Shown: positions 21,202 through 31,698 of the stretch, in pieces
How positions within the stretch are numbered: the stretch's first letter is position 1
Layout of the letters: each line of letters starts with the position of its first letter
Source of the DNA: Bedellia somnulentella
Lineage: Eukaryota; Arthropoda; Insecta; Lepidoptera; Bedelliidae
Reading direction: 5' to 3'
NCBI GenBank assembly: GCA_963576735.1
Contig: OY755177.1
Location: 13,454,001 to 13,518,000, forward strand
DNA length: 64,000 nucleotides
Position numbers and translations under genes: made by a program
The notes under the pieces: generated by a model
Database searches by the model: none
The model's input: only the letters and a program-made list of their open reading frames with translations
What the model was told of the DNA's origin: nothing

Positions 21202-21405
21202 TAAAATGAACAAACATAACATAACATATAAACGTTCACGCCGTTTATCCCCGAAGGGGTTGGCAGAGGTACCAATACTTCTGAACTCACATGGCAAGCG
21301 CCATCTAGTTTCCAGAGAAGGTACCACGTTTTGCTTAGACAGTGTACTCACGGGATAGGGGGCAGGCCTATCGCCGTTTTGTACGAATACACTAAAATGA
21401 ACAAA
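21202..21405 (-). mobile_element. 5'-truncated SINE-B (subfamily b), 13-bp TSD
   Basis: Insert 21215-21392 lies between TAAAATGAACAAA at 21202-21214 and 21393-21405. The tail is (CATAA)n. It carries the variant block GGCAAGCGCCATCTAG (21293-21308) in place of the usual CACCTGGTGTTCAG region. Confidence 0.93.
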
Positions 21406-21409
21406 TAAA

Positions 21410-22326
21410 CAAATATTCGTGCTGAAATTAGAACTTGGTTGCCTCTACAACAATATAAGCGGAGTAACTAATTGAATGTTTTATAAATCTAATCATAGAT
21501 CGCTAGGTTTCGTCTGCCGTAAGAGCATAGCGTCCAGACATTGTCGAAAAAAAAAACTGTCACTCATAATTCTCTTCTTCACGTTTTACCGCCTTTTTCA
21601 TTCGCGCCAAAACTTTTTCAATATGGCGGCGGGTTCGGGCGCGATCCACGCGCTGCCACCATTAACCACCGACACTTCACCGATGCTATAAACTCACAAA
21701 TCATGAAACGTACCATCTATCTCTGCAAACAAATATCTTACTTTCCAACACCTGAGATTAGAGTCCATTATTCAACAAACAGCCGTATCAACTGCACAGA
21801 ACGAACTTGTCGAGCTTAACAATTCATTTTGAACCTTGAAACCCCAGCGGAGAAAACTTATTTTCAATTAATTTCCCAACAAAGTTGAGTGGCGAACAAA
21901 GAGAGCGAGAAACGAGGCCAACATTCGTTAATAATGTAATGTATATTTATTCGTCTACGTTATTTCACTCGTGTCGGTTTGCGCAGAATGGGATAGCTTT
22001 TATATTAATTATCGAATTTCAGCCGAGATAATGGGCAAACTTATTTATTTCCCGATAATACTTCTCCCTCTTTAAACGCAACGTATTTCTGACGTTGGCC
22101 TGACCTGGCGCTAGGAGATACGGGAAAAGTAACGAGACAAAACTTATATTTCAACAGTTTGCGGGATGCAACTAATAGAAGTTTTAAATTTAAACATTAA
22201 TAACACTGAATGGCCTGAAAGAAAATGTATTTAGTAATAATACTCACTTTAAGTCTGTTTTTCTGAGCGGCCTAATTTATATGGCGTCGGCGTTCCGCAT
22301 CTAATCAATACAAGGCGGCAAGCGCG
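21410..22326. other. Unannotated, with GC-richer patch at 21600-21670
   Basis: CAATATGGCGGCGGGTTCGG near 21620 includes a YY1/Pho-like ATGGCGGC and is CpG-rich against an AT-rich background. No repeats were recognised. Confidence 0.35.
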
Positions 22327-22521
22327 TCATTCGCTCGTGAAAGCTCGGGTATGCTCGGTTGTCATCGAGTGCGACAAGGAGGTAGCTATAGCAGGGATGT
22401 TGCTGTACTGCTCAAATCGTAATTCCATTTTCCGCCCGCCTTGGCAAATTGAAATGTCGTAACTCTTGGGGGAATATCGGCTTTCTGCCCAAGAAAAATA
22501 TTCTTCTACACCGCAGTTCAA
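22327..22521 (-). other. GC-richer open frame, doubtful coding
   Basis: A 64-codon frame in a segment of higher GC than its neighbours (22270-22520). The peptide has no recognisable motif. It may be part of an exon or of conserved non-coding DNA; I favour non-coding. Confidence 0.2.
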
Positions 22522-23982
22522 GTAGCGGTGGTTTAAGCATTAAAAGGAAAACTTTGATACTCAGTTGCCGGATTGGACCACCACCCGTTCAAATTAATTC
22601 GAACCTCAGCCCATTACTTTGTTAATTATTTTGCGGCACAAAGAGAAGCCAATTGTAACAACCTTTAGATACAAAAATGTTTTTGTACAAACAACTTGTA
22701 AAGTACTTTTTAACTTTCTGGAAGTTTATATAATGAATTTCTGAGATTTCATATTGAACTAATTGAAAATTCGTTTAAAAACTTTATGATAAACTTATTT
22801 TGAAATAAGTTAGTCCTTTTTCAAAAAATTAATAATTCTAGCTTAAATCAGAAACCGATTCTATGATACATTGAAGTTGATTTTTTTATAATTACACATA
22901 TATACGTATAAAATTTGTATATTTAAATGCCTATTTGTACCTAAATAATAAACACTTTTTGAAGCTTATAGGTAAGCTCAAGTCTGAATACAGTAGGCAA
23001 AGTGGTGCCTACACCTTTATCATACATGTTGAGTGACATGTATTGTTTTAAAGTGTTTTTCACGGAAGGGGAAATTACGTAGCCAAAAGCCTAGTTTATA
23101 ATTAATTAGTCATGTGTCAGAGAATCAATGTAAAATGGGAATACACTCCGTGTATTGCGTGTCATAGTGATAAGAGAGAGACAAACATAGGTTTAAATTA
23201 TATTTGACGCTAGAATGTCTTATAAATCGATGAGCGCCGGCTGCATGAAATATTGTCGCGTTTGTCAAGCGAGAGCTTTGATTAAACGATAGACAGGCAC
23301 AATCAGCCGATGCGTCCGAGTAGAAAAGAGACGGCATGCAAACTATACGCCAACTGTTTGTAATAAATAGTAAACTTTTTGCTTGTCTGTTTGCTTACTC
23401 ACGACAAATTATTCGTTTTATGGTTTAATGAAATTTCATTTTATAAGTGACAGAATAAAGATTTTAAGATATATTGGCATTAATTTTAAATATTCAATAA
23501 TACGTTGTTTTCATAAATGAAAGTAGTTGATTCAAAGCTACAATATAAACTTAAAGACAGTAAGATAAGTAAAGTATGTATGGATAAGTAATGACTGAAT
23601 AATAAGGGACATGTTTGAATAAATAAATATATCTACCAAATTGGTAATTATAATAAAAAATTGAATTAAAATTATATTAGAATGATAAATTAGTACTGAA
23701 AGCTCATAAATAAATGAACGCTTCCATCGAGCACTTCAATATAAAGGAGGCATTGCATAGACAATGTATTCAGTTGCAAATCTAGTCGCATGTACATCCA
23801 CGTATTGCAAGATTTTCATAAAAAATACAAATACGTTAATACTTATTTTGAAACGAAATGAGCCTGCGCTAAAATTTGCGCACACGCACACTTTAGAACG
23901 TTTATTGGATATCCAATGTGCTACCACTAGGGGGTAGAACATTGAGATTTTTAAATGGCAATTATTTAGGTTTTTAATTTAC
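22522..23982. other. Unannotated stretch with one CTCF-like site
   Basis: AT-rich unique DNA. CCACTAGGGGGTA at 23924-23936 resembles the CTCF core motif. Short frames lack family features. Confidence 0.35.
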
Positions 23983-24128
23983 TGAAAGATATCACCAACA
24001 AACTTTATTTTACCATCTTTTCCCCACTCAGCTTTCCAAAATTGGCTGAGGAATTTCGAATTCCGTAGCTCTGGCTACCCCTTCTAGGGATTTATAGCCG
24101 TGAGTATATGTATATGTATGAAAGATAT
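23983..24128 (+). mobile_element. 5'-truncated SINE-A, 10-bp TSD
   Basis: Insert 23993-24118 between TGAAAGATAT at 23983-23992 and 24119-24128. It starts at CACCAACAAACTTTATTTTACC, within the element body. Its 3' hairpin reads GGAATTTCGAATTCC. Confidence 0.93.
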
Positions 24129-24397
24129 TTTTCATTTCTTATTTATTCAAACAGTCAGCAATATGCTTTACTTTTTACGATTATGCAATTTGTTAAAGAT
24201 AGCTATATTTTTGTTATGTTTATTACATTTTGTTCAATGTTATGATTATCTTTTGAAGTAAAGAAATGTTTTTTTCACAGGTTTGATGGTAGCTCGGTCA
24301 TTAATGTAAGAAACGCACGCAAACTCATGGGTTCACCAACCTTTTCTATTCCAGAGACGTGGTGGTAATATAGTTTAAATTTAGTAACTACGTATCA

Positions 24398-24533
24398 GTG
24401 TATCCTGAAAGGGGTAGCATAGCGCTTTTATTTTTTTGTACAGCAGCGAAACAACAGGATACTCATACCAACCTTTTGTGTCAAGGAAGCCTTTATCGCC
24501 GCTTTGGACGGATATACTAATACTAGTACCAAT
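24398..24533 (-). mobile_element. SINE-B relic
   Basis: GTATCCTGAAAGGGGTAGC, then AAGCCTTTATCGCCGCTTTG and GACGGATATACTAATAC, weakly collinear with SINE-B. Confidence 0.4.
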
Positions 24534-24965
24534 TAAGTTGCAAACTGGGTGATATTGGTTTCTTCAAGTTTTAGGTAGTCATTTAAAAAACTGATGAAAA
24601 CATTTAGAAGAAAAAGACAAATAAAACACCATTATAGTTTTAATACCATTTTACTAAAGGATCGTCCAAATAACAACGTAAAATTAGTAAGCTTGAAAAC
24701 ATAATGTACGGTTGTAATTGGTAGAAGGTAATCCCTTAAGAGGCCTAGTAGGTCAAATAAATGTTGGTTGTGGGCTGTGAAGAAAGCACACACGTAAATA
24801 ACTTGTGTTCTGGGCGGGGTAGGGCGGGGTAGGGCGGGCGAGGTGGAGTGGGCGCCGCGCCCGCGCGCCTCCAATCACTTCTTATAGGAGATACAGTAGC
24901 TTCATGCATATTTATTCAATCACTGTTGTGTTGTTATTTAATGACAATAAAGTAAGGTTGTGCTC
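24534..24965. other. Unannotated stretch containing a G-rich block
   Basis: No repeats were recognised. A 60-bp GC-rich block at 24811-24870 interrupts AT-rich DNA. Confidence 0.4.
24812..24839 (+). other. G-quadruplex-forming motif
   Basis: Six runs of at least three G (GGG, GGGG, GGG, GGGG, GGG, GGG) are separated by C or TA loops, built from a GGGCGGGGTA tandem unit. It is directly followed by a CpG-rich GGCGCCGCGCCCGCGCGCC. Confidence 0.75.
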
Positions 24966-25356
24966 TTTCCAAATGTAACATAACATAACATAAACGTTCA
25001 CGCCGAATATCCCCGAAGGGGTTGGCAGAGGTACTAATACTTCTGAACATCACGTGACTTTGTCACCTGGTGTTCAGAGTACCCACGTTTTGCATGGACA
25101 GTGTACTCACGTGATAGGGGGCAGGCCTATCACCGTTTTGTACGAATACACTGTCACATGACTAAGTACAACTCAGTGATGTGGGTTTCTTCACGATGTT
25201 TTTCCTCACCGTTAACAACCATGATAAATTAACCACACATATGTCTTTAGAAAAGACAAATTGGTGTAGGCCCGACCCGGAATTTGAACACTAGTCGCTT
25301 GCACGTTAACCGGTGTTCTACTCATTGAGCTATCACGTCGTTTTTTCCAAATGTAA
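24966..25356 (-). mobile_element. SINE-B, full length, 13-bp TSD
   Basis: Insert 24979-25343 between TTTCCAAATGTAA at 24966-24978 and 25344-25356. The minus strand reads a tRNA-like head (GTGATAGCTCAATGAGTAGA, then GTGTTCAAATTCC), two CACGTG motifs (25051, 25108) and tail (TTATG)n. The flanking match is perfect. Confidence 0.95.
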
Positions 25357-25654
25357 TTAGCAAAATTTCACAATTTATTTCAGGGTGAATCACTAGGTTA
25401 TCTGAATATCAAGATAATTTTGTCGTAAAGCCCTGCTACAAATGCAATCTTCTTACCTGCATTAGGACAGCGTGGTGGCTAATCAATCATACATACATAT
25501 ATCAAAACTGCTTGAGTACTTCAGTGAAGACAATATTTGAGCTGTGAGGTTGTTATATATGTAAGCATTGATAAGAGTTAATAGTTGGTTAAGCATTAAA
25601 ATATGCGATTATGCTTACTTAGAACGAAATCTAAAAAATACTCTCTTACTTTTA
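25357..25654. other. Unannotated stretch
   Basis: AT-rich, with no recognised feature. Confidence 0.35.
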
Positions 25655-26375
25655 TTCATTCATACATACATACATACATACATACATATTCTCACGCCGT
25701 TAGTTCCCATTGGGGTAGGCAGAGACTATCGATCGCCACCTTGTACGATCCTGGCAAACCTCTCTGGCTTCGTTTACATCCATCAATCTTTTCATACATG
25801 CTCTTTTATTCTTCATACTGCGGACACCTGCCTTTTTGAGCACATCTTCTATTTGATCCAAATGTGTCCTCCGAGGTCGTCCTCTACTAACATTACCTTC
25901 CACATTGGCTCTATATATCTCTTTCACCAATTTACTGTCATCCATCCTCTCTATGTGCCCAAACCATCTCAACATTCCTTTTTCTATCTTTCTTACAATA
26001 TCATCTTTTACACCACACCTTTCATGAATCACATCATTCCTCACACGATCACATAACCTTACATTACACACTTTTCTGAGGGATCTCATTTCTACTGCAT
26101 TCACTCTACTTTCATGCTTCTTCTGCCACGCCCAACATTCACTGCCATACATAAGCGTAGGAACAAGGACAGCATCATGCACAGCCATTCGGGCCTTTTC
26201 AGACACCGACTGACTAGACATTAGACTATCCAGTGCTCCATTTACCGCATTACCCTTTTTCACTCTTCTCTCGATATCTTCATCACACTTTCCATCCCTA
26301 GTAAACCATAGTTTTTGTTTTATCCACATTCACCCTCATTCCCTTTTTTTTTATTTTTTTTTTTCATTCATACAT
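25655..26375 (-). mobile_element. LINE-E, longest copy (3' 700 bp)
   Basis: A 5'-truncated non-LTR retrotransposon. The tail (CATA)n is at 25661-25688. The repeat TTCATTCATACAT occurs at 25655-25667 and 26363-26375, a probable 13-bp target duplication, though partly overlapping the tail motif. The 5' junction carries an unusual A-rich run (T-runs at 26343-26364 on the plus strand). Confidence 0.85.
25700..26329 (-). pseudogene. Reverse-transcriptase C-terminal domain of LINE-E
   Basis: A 209-codon frame from a 5'-truncated ORF2. Residues 61-71 read YGSECWAWQKK, and 117-128 read KGMLRWFGHIER. About 149-160 read RGRPRRTHLDQI, and 191-209 read VCQDRTRWRSIVSAYPNGN. This order (YGSE-W, then LRWFGH, then RGRP-R-W/D) is typical of the region behind the RT fingers/palm/thumb in endonuclease-type insect LINEs. 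The catalytic YxDD is upstream and missing. The first nine residues look out of frame with the family. The TAA stop lies about 16 nt before the terminal repeat, so there is practically no 3' UTR. The exact clade is not assigned. Confidence 0.85.
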
Positions 26376-26410
26376 GACATCAACAAAGCTTATTAAACTG
26401 TTTTTATTCA

Positions 26411-26526
26411 ACTTATACGCACGCGGATGGATGAGGGCAGCACAGGACCGGTCGTTGTGGAGATCTTTGGGGAGGCCTTTGTCCAGTAGTGGACGTCTAT
26501 TGGCTGATGATGATGATGATGATGAT
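26411..26526 (+). mobile_element. RTE LINE 3' end with (GAT)n tail
   Basis: GGATGGATGAGGGCAGCACA, GGACCGGTCGTTGTGGAG, GGCCTTTGTCCAGTAGTGG and GGCTGATGATGATGATGATG form the classic 3' end of lepidopteran RTE-type elements. The text encodes the 'WMRAAQDRSLWRSLG' end of the ORF. Confidence 0.88.
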
Positions 26527-28545
26527 ACGTGTCAATGAGATCGCACCTATCAGCATTGCCCTAGGATCATAGAGTGTCCAAACTGAGAAAAACAGGATAG
26601 CTAGCTTTACACAGTGCTGCTTTCTGACTAAACTATGTTCTTAGAAAAAATATAAGTTGTTTAGCATAGACACGAACACATAAATTAGCATTAAACATTA
26701 AGTGGGTAAATTAGACACACAATTAGTATTTTTTAATTAATGCAGAGAAATGCACAAAATCAGAACTGATTGTCATTGTGAGCATTCTTATCTGATCAAA
26801 CGAGATTATTTAAAAGTCAAAAATAAATGTTTTGTCACTGCCAACTCCATTGGAAGTCAGCTGATCCGTCCGTCTCAGTAGCTCAGTGGCTAAGAGTAGT
26901 TCTTTGGAGAAACGACGGTTCAAATTCTCGATGAGACTATCATGTGAATACAAAATGTGGATACCTACACCTACAAATATATATTTTTTTAATTGAGCGA
27001 TGAGAGGGTAATACGAGCATTTGCAAGAATTGTATTGTTCCTGATTTTGTACCATTTATGTTGGAATCACTCAAACTGGCAACTGTATCTCCTAAATACC
27101 GGTATAGATGTTTGAGTACGCAACAGGAGCGTAGTGTCAAGTCGACTGAAGTTATCGCAGAAACAATGCGTTTTACACACATTTAGCCGTTCGCTTGAAA
27201 TGGGCAATCTTTCAAATTTTATATATTCTGGTGTCAGTGCGTCTTTAAATTAATTTATAGAGACAATTTCTGCGTATAGCTCTTATATTTTTCATTAAAA
27301 AAACAACATGAAATTATGGAAGTATAAAGAGATGGAATATTTCCCGTTAACAATATCTGAACGAACTTATCGTGATCAGAAAAATGAATTTATCATAATC
27401 CCTTTTTTTATTATAATTTAATTGCTGGCTATTCTACATACGTGACACACAAAAATGTACAAAAATCACTATTAAAAACAGTCAGTGAAATTATTTCAAA
27501 TCTTTTTTGTTGTAACAAAAAAACCTTCGAGTTGTCCTCTTTGTTAGACATCGGGGATGAGTGAAAGGGGAGGGGGAGGTAACCCGTCAGAGGGTAGGTA
27601 GGAGGCTTTAGGGGTGAGGGATGAAAGGCTGCGGGAATTTTGCATTAATAATGTTGATATCGGCCATGGTCTCGATTAATTTGATTAGTTAACTTGTAAT
27701 GTCAACGTGTTAAAATTACAACGTTCATTGAATATAGTATTAATTTATGTTGAGGTTTAAACATATATTAATTTGTAATCAAATACAAATTGCCTCTTTT
27801 TATATTCTGTTGCGATTCGTTTCAAAATTAAATTATTAATAGAACATGTCCACAGATATGTATGCTAACTTTGTCAAACTTGGTAACTTGTCAAAAAAGG
27901 CTAAAGACGATAACGGACTGCTATTTTATCGCTTTTTTCATTGAATGGATTCTAGCATTTTTGTGTACAACTTATTGAGAAAACGGCCAAATCACAAGTA
28001 ACAGTATATACAGACCCTCAGAATAGACAATTTAATATGAACCATATAAGTTAATGAATTGTTGATATTATGATGTTTTTTTTTTTTCAGGAAAATTGAA
28101 CCAGCAAACTATTTCATATGAACATTATAAGTGTCAAATTTGTTTAGTAATAATTATTTAATTAAATAATCATTTAAAAATATAAGACACAAACCTTACA
28201 GATTAATTACATAACAAGGAATTGTTTTCAAGAAAATTAATTAACATTCAAACATAACGCTGGATAATGAACTTGCATTAAACTGATACTTTCGGAAAAA
28301 CTCGGCAAAGTTCGGAACGCTTCGGCGGGAGGATGAGTAGGGGGGTCTTAACCTTTCCTTAACTTCTACGAGCAAGATTGAGTAAGTCAATATGTATATA
28401 GAGCTGTAAAGTTTATGATATTTTTCATAAACAGAAATTTAATATTTATTTTTAAAACATTATATGCCTACTTACAGCTATTATTCAAAATTAAATTTCC
28501 TATTCTTTTGCCATTTGCTAAAATTTAAAGAAAAACAAAGTGTGA
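26527..28545. other. Largely unannotated; G-rich patch at 27555-27625
   Basis: Two kb of mostly unique DNA apart from a tRNA-like SINE head at 26866-26960. GGGGAGGGGGAGG and GAGGGTAGGTAGGAGG near 27570-27605 form a purine-rich patch. No gene was recognised. Confidence 0.35.
26866..26960 (+). mobile_element. tRNA-derived SINE head fragment
   Basis: CTCAGTAGCTCAGTGGCTAA supplies an A-box and GACGGTTCAAATTCTC a B-box about 35 nt later. No matching SINE body was found downstream, so the family is uncertain. Confidence 0.55.
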
Positions 28546-28680
28546 ACATACATACAAATACGCACGTCGTTATTTTTGATTGGGGTAGGCCTCTGCCTAT
28601 TGATTACCACTTGGTACGATCCTATCCATCAATCTTTTCATACAATGTCATTTTATTCTTCACACTTCGGACGCCCTATA
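28546..28680 (-). mobile_element. LINE-E 3' fragment
   Basis: ACATACATACAAATACGCACG, GATTGGGGTAGGC, GGTACGATCCTATCC, ATCAATCTTTTCATACA, and CACACTTCGGACGCC. Minus orientation, diverged. Confidence 0.8.
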
Positions 28681-29679
28681 TAATATTAATGAACCCACTT
28701 TTTGAAAGCATTCATTTTTCTGATATCATTTTTCCCATTAAAAAATAATAAGTCATCGACAATCTTTATAAAAAATCTGGGTACGTTTTGCTTTTCTATG
28801 CACTCTGCATTTTTGTTTGAAACTAATAACATTCTTTTGAAATTTCCAGTGGGTAGGTTTTTTAACCACCTTAAAAGTTTAATTTACCCGTTAGAAGTTA
28901 AATTACTATAAGTTATTTAAATACAAATCCGTGCCAAATAATTATTGTGTGTGTGTATGTTGAGTGTTAACAAAATTATTGCTTTTTACCACAAATAATC
29001 AACTCTTAATAGATATGGTCAGATTTTCACCATGATCTAAGTTTGACTGTGGAGAGGAAAGTTTGGCCCGATGAGGCGATGAACAAACTGGCCACCTATA
29101 GAGAAGTCTAGGATATTTCAAACATTTTTATGATAAAAAACAGTTATGAGTTATTATTTTTTAATAAAAATGAATACTTTTTATTGAAATTTACTGGTAA
29201 TTGCTATCAGATATTAAGAAATACATATATAAAAGTTCTTGAATTTTCATAACAAAATGAAAGTTTGGAAAATTGCTGCTACTCCTGTAAAGCCAATATT
29301 AAGGTACCATTAAAATTTTGAAAATAAAAATTACTATGATATTTTTAATGTATTGTTTAGTTATTATTATTTTATGAAATATTCAGCTCTTCAAGTTTCT
29401 CTGTTCTGAAGTTGTGGAACGAAAAGCGACGGAAGCATGGCTCCTTCATTGGTGTGCCGTGAATAAATTATGTATAACGATAAGATTCATGCCTTCGCAA
29501 TATTGAAGGCTTTTCTGATAATTAAACTGTCTCCCTGCCTCTTTCTACCATTTATCTGGGAAAAATTTTGGCGATTTCTTACCCGCCTAAGCGATTCCAC
29601 CCTTGATAATAGAAGATGTAACCTCTTTTGTAATATAACTTGATTAATATACAATAAAATTCTTAATTAAACTTTAAAG
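28681..29679. other. Unannotated stretch
   Basis: AT-rich, with no recognised repeat or gene. Confidence 0.35.
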
Positions 29680-29951
29680 TTATTCATTATTGCTGTGTAG
29701 TGTCAGCTTAGAATAGCACTACCCCATTTCTTCTGGTGGGTGTACGTAAAAGGCGACTAACGGTATTGAGGCTTTTAAGGGATTTTTGGGCGATGCGGTT
29801 GGGGACCCATCACCAAGAACCTTTATTTCACCATCTATTCCCCACGCACCTTCCAAAAGTGGCTGAGGAATTTCTAATTCCTTAGCTCTGGCTACCCCTT
29901 TCTTGGGATTTATAGCCGTGAGTATATGTATTTATGTATGTTATTCATTAT
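29680..29951 (+). mobile_element. SINE-A, full length, 11-bp TSD
   Basis: Insert 29691-29940 between TTATTCATTAT at 29680-29690 and 29941-29951. Head TGCTGTGTAGTGTCAGC; the tail has a TATT interruption. Confidence 0.95.
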
Positions 29952-29964
29952 GTAATAACTTCTT

Positions 29965-30080
29965 TTGTAATAGCACGAATCCATTTTTACCCGTAGGTGT
30001 CGTATGAGACAACTAAGGATATCGGTGATCGTTGGCGGGTGCGGCTGGAGACCCAGTGCCAACTATTTTTTACTGTCAAT
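29965..30080 (+). mobile_element. Old SINE-A 5' fragment
   Basis: AATAGCACGAATCCATTTTTA, CCGTAGGTGTCGTATGAGAC, then GCGGCTGGAGACCCAGTGCC. The 3' half is missing; a second old SINE-A follows directly. Confidence 0.65.
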
Positions 30081-30091
30081 ACCTTTCACGT

Positions 30092-30302
30092 TTAGCCGTG
30101 TAGTGCTGGCTTATAATGTCACTACCCCTTCCTTCCTCCGGGTGTCGGAAGAGGCGACTAAGGATATTGGGCTTTTTTAGTTGTTATTTCTACCATTTTG
30201 TCCCCTATCAACTTCCAAGTGTGACTGAAGAGTTTCCAGCTCTAAAGCTCTCTTTACCCTTTTTTGGCATTTTTAGCCGTCAGTACATTTGTGCATGTTT
30301 GT
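30092..30302 (+). mobile_element. SINE-A, old subfamily
   Basis: Head GCCGTGTAGTGCTGGCTTAT, CGGGTGTCGGAAGAGGCGAC, a deletion across the B-box region, CCCCTATCAACTTCCAAG, and tail GCCGTCAGTACATTTGTGC. Confidence 0.8.
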
Positions 30303-30944
30303 AGTTTCAAAACAAGCTGATTAATCTTTGGTTCCAAAGCTCTAGTTCGTAGTTCGTTCTTAAAATTGTAGTTTGCAATATATTGTGAGGTTTATTGTCT
30401 ATCTATACTCATGTTAAAGGATAAGTTTAATTTCAAAGATTTAAGGGGGTAATCTATTTAACTACACAAATTTTCCCGAAGAATAATAATATTTGTTTCC
30501 CATGCAAATAACAACCACTTCACAAGTTTGAAAATATCACAAATTGCATATATATGGGTACGCCTTTTACCAATTAAAGCCGACTACCTTAAAATTTTTA
30601 CAATTTAAGAACGTAACAGTAATAGTCTAAACTCAACATCAAGAGCACAAATGTTTAAGATTGATCACTAAATGACATTCATTACAAAAAGGTACAGAGT
30701 CAACGGTTCTATACAATAAGCAGCCAATCAGATTAGCAATGTCAAACAATAACACCTTGGGTTATGAAGTAAAAATACATTTGACAACATGAGACGAGTT
30801 TAATGTCACCTTGATATGACCAGATGCAGACGACTTTCGGACGATGAGTCACTGAGGTAACAAATGTTGAAATTATGCGGTAGTTTGATGCGGTATTTCT
30901 GTTGTGTTTTTAGTCGGTTTATATAGATAGCTTTTTGCTATTAT
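30303..30944. other. Unannotated stretch
   Basis: No recognised feature. Confidence 0.35.
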
Positions 30945-31087
30945 TACTTTGCCCATTGGGGTAGGCAGAGACTATCGATGGCCACTTTGTACGATCCTGA
31001 AAAACCTCTATAGCTTCGTTTACATCAATCCATATTCTCATACATGCTCTTTTATTATTCATACTTCAGACGCCTGCCTTATTTCTT
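30945..31087 (-). mobile_element. LINE-E 3' fragment, tail lost
   Basis: CCCATTGGGGTAGGCAGAGA, CTATCGATGGCCACTTTGT, ATACATGCTCTTTTATTATTC, and CAGACGCCTGCC, minus strand. The terminal repeat is absent. Confidence 0.8.
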
Positions 31088-31170
31088 TTTTATATTTTAA
31101 TTAAAGAATAGATGGACTTATTGCATATTTTATTTATTGGCAGGCTTTTCACATATATAATGTCATCAAA

Positions 31171-31330
31171 AGCTGTGTTGTGTCGGCTGAGAATTAGCAT
31201 TAGCGCTACCCCGTTTCTTCCCTCAGGTGTTTAAAGTCTTACCATCTTTCCCTCCCTCAAGGTAGTTGAGTGTATCACAAGATTTTTTAAATTTCATAGC
31301 TCTGTCTACTCCTTTCAAGAATTCATAGTA
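31171..31330 (+). mobile_element. SINE-A, diverged and internally deleted
   Basis: GCTGTGTTGTGTCGGCTGAG, GCGCTACCCCGTTTCTTCCC, TTACCATCTTTCCCTCCCTC, then CATAGCTCTGTCTACTCC and a lost tail. Confidence 0.7.
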
Positions 31331-31533
31331 AAAAATATATTATTAAGTTTCTCTATCAATACTGTTAATATGTATTTAAGTATTTATTTCAATGCATATC
31401 AAAATACCTACACAATCGTTAATTTCCCAATTATCCCCTTTATTAATAATAATTTTGCAAGAGTGAATTACAGGAGCAACTCATTCTTTGTCCGTAGCTT
31501 GAACCGGTTGAATAAAATACTGTCAATCGATAA

Positions 31534-31698
31534 TGATATTGATATATAAATAAAAGATGTTATTAAAGGAAAGAAAAATTTCGACACTGGCGGGGTTCGA
31601 AATTTTTCTTTCCTTTAATAACATCTTTTATTTATAAGTAATAATCCCCACATGAGGAATTCATGTCAAAAAACATTAAATTATGTGATATTGATATA
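31534..31698 (+). mobile_element. SINE-D with inverted 5' part, 13-bp TSD, perfect hairpin
   Basis: Insert 31547-31685 between TGATATTGATATA at 31534-31546 and 31686-31698. The right half is the SINE-D 3' body in plus orientation. The left half is the B-box-proximal part in inverted orientation. Arms 31545-31584 and 31597-31636 are exact 40-nt inverted complements around a 12-nt loop (CACTGGCGGGGT). Confidence 0.93.

Noticed and set aside
25568..26056. 162-codon plus-strand frame over 25568-26056
   Set aside because: It is antisense to the LINE-E reverse-transcriptase frame. Its His/Tyr/Thr-rich start is translation of the CATA tail.
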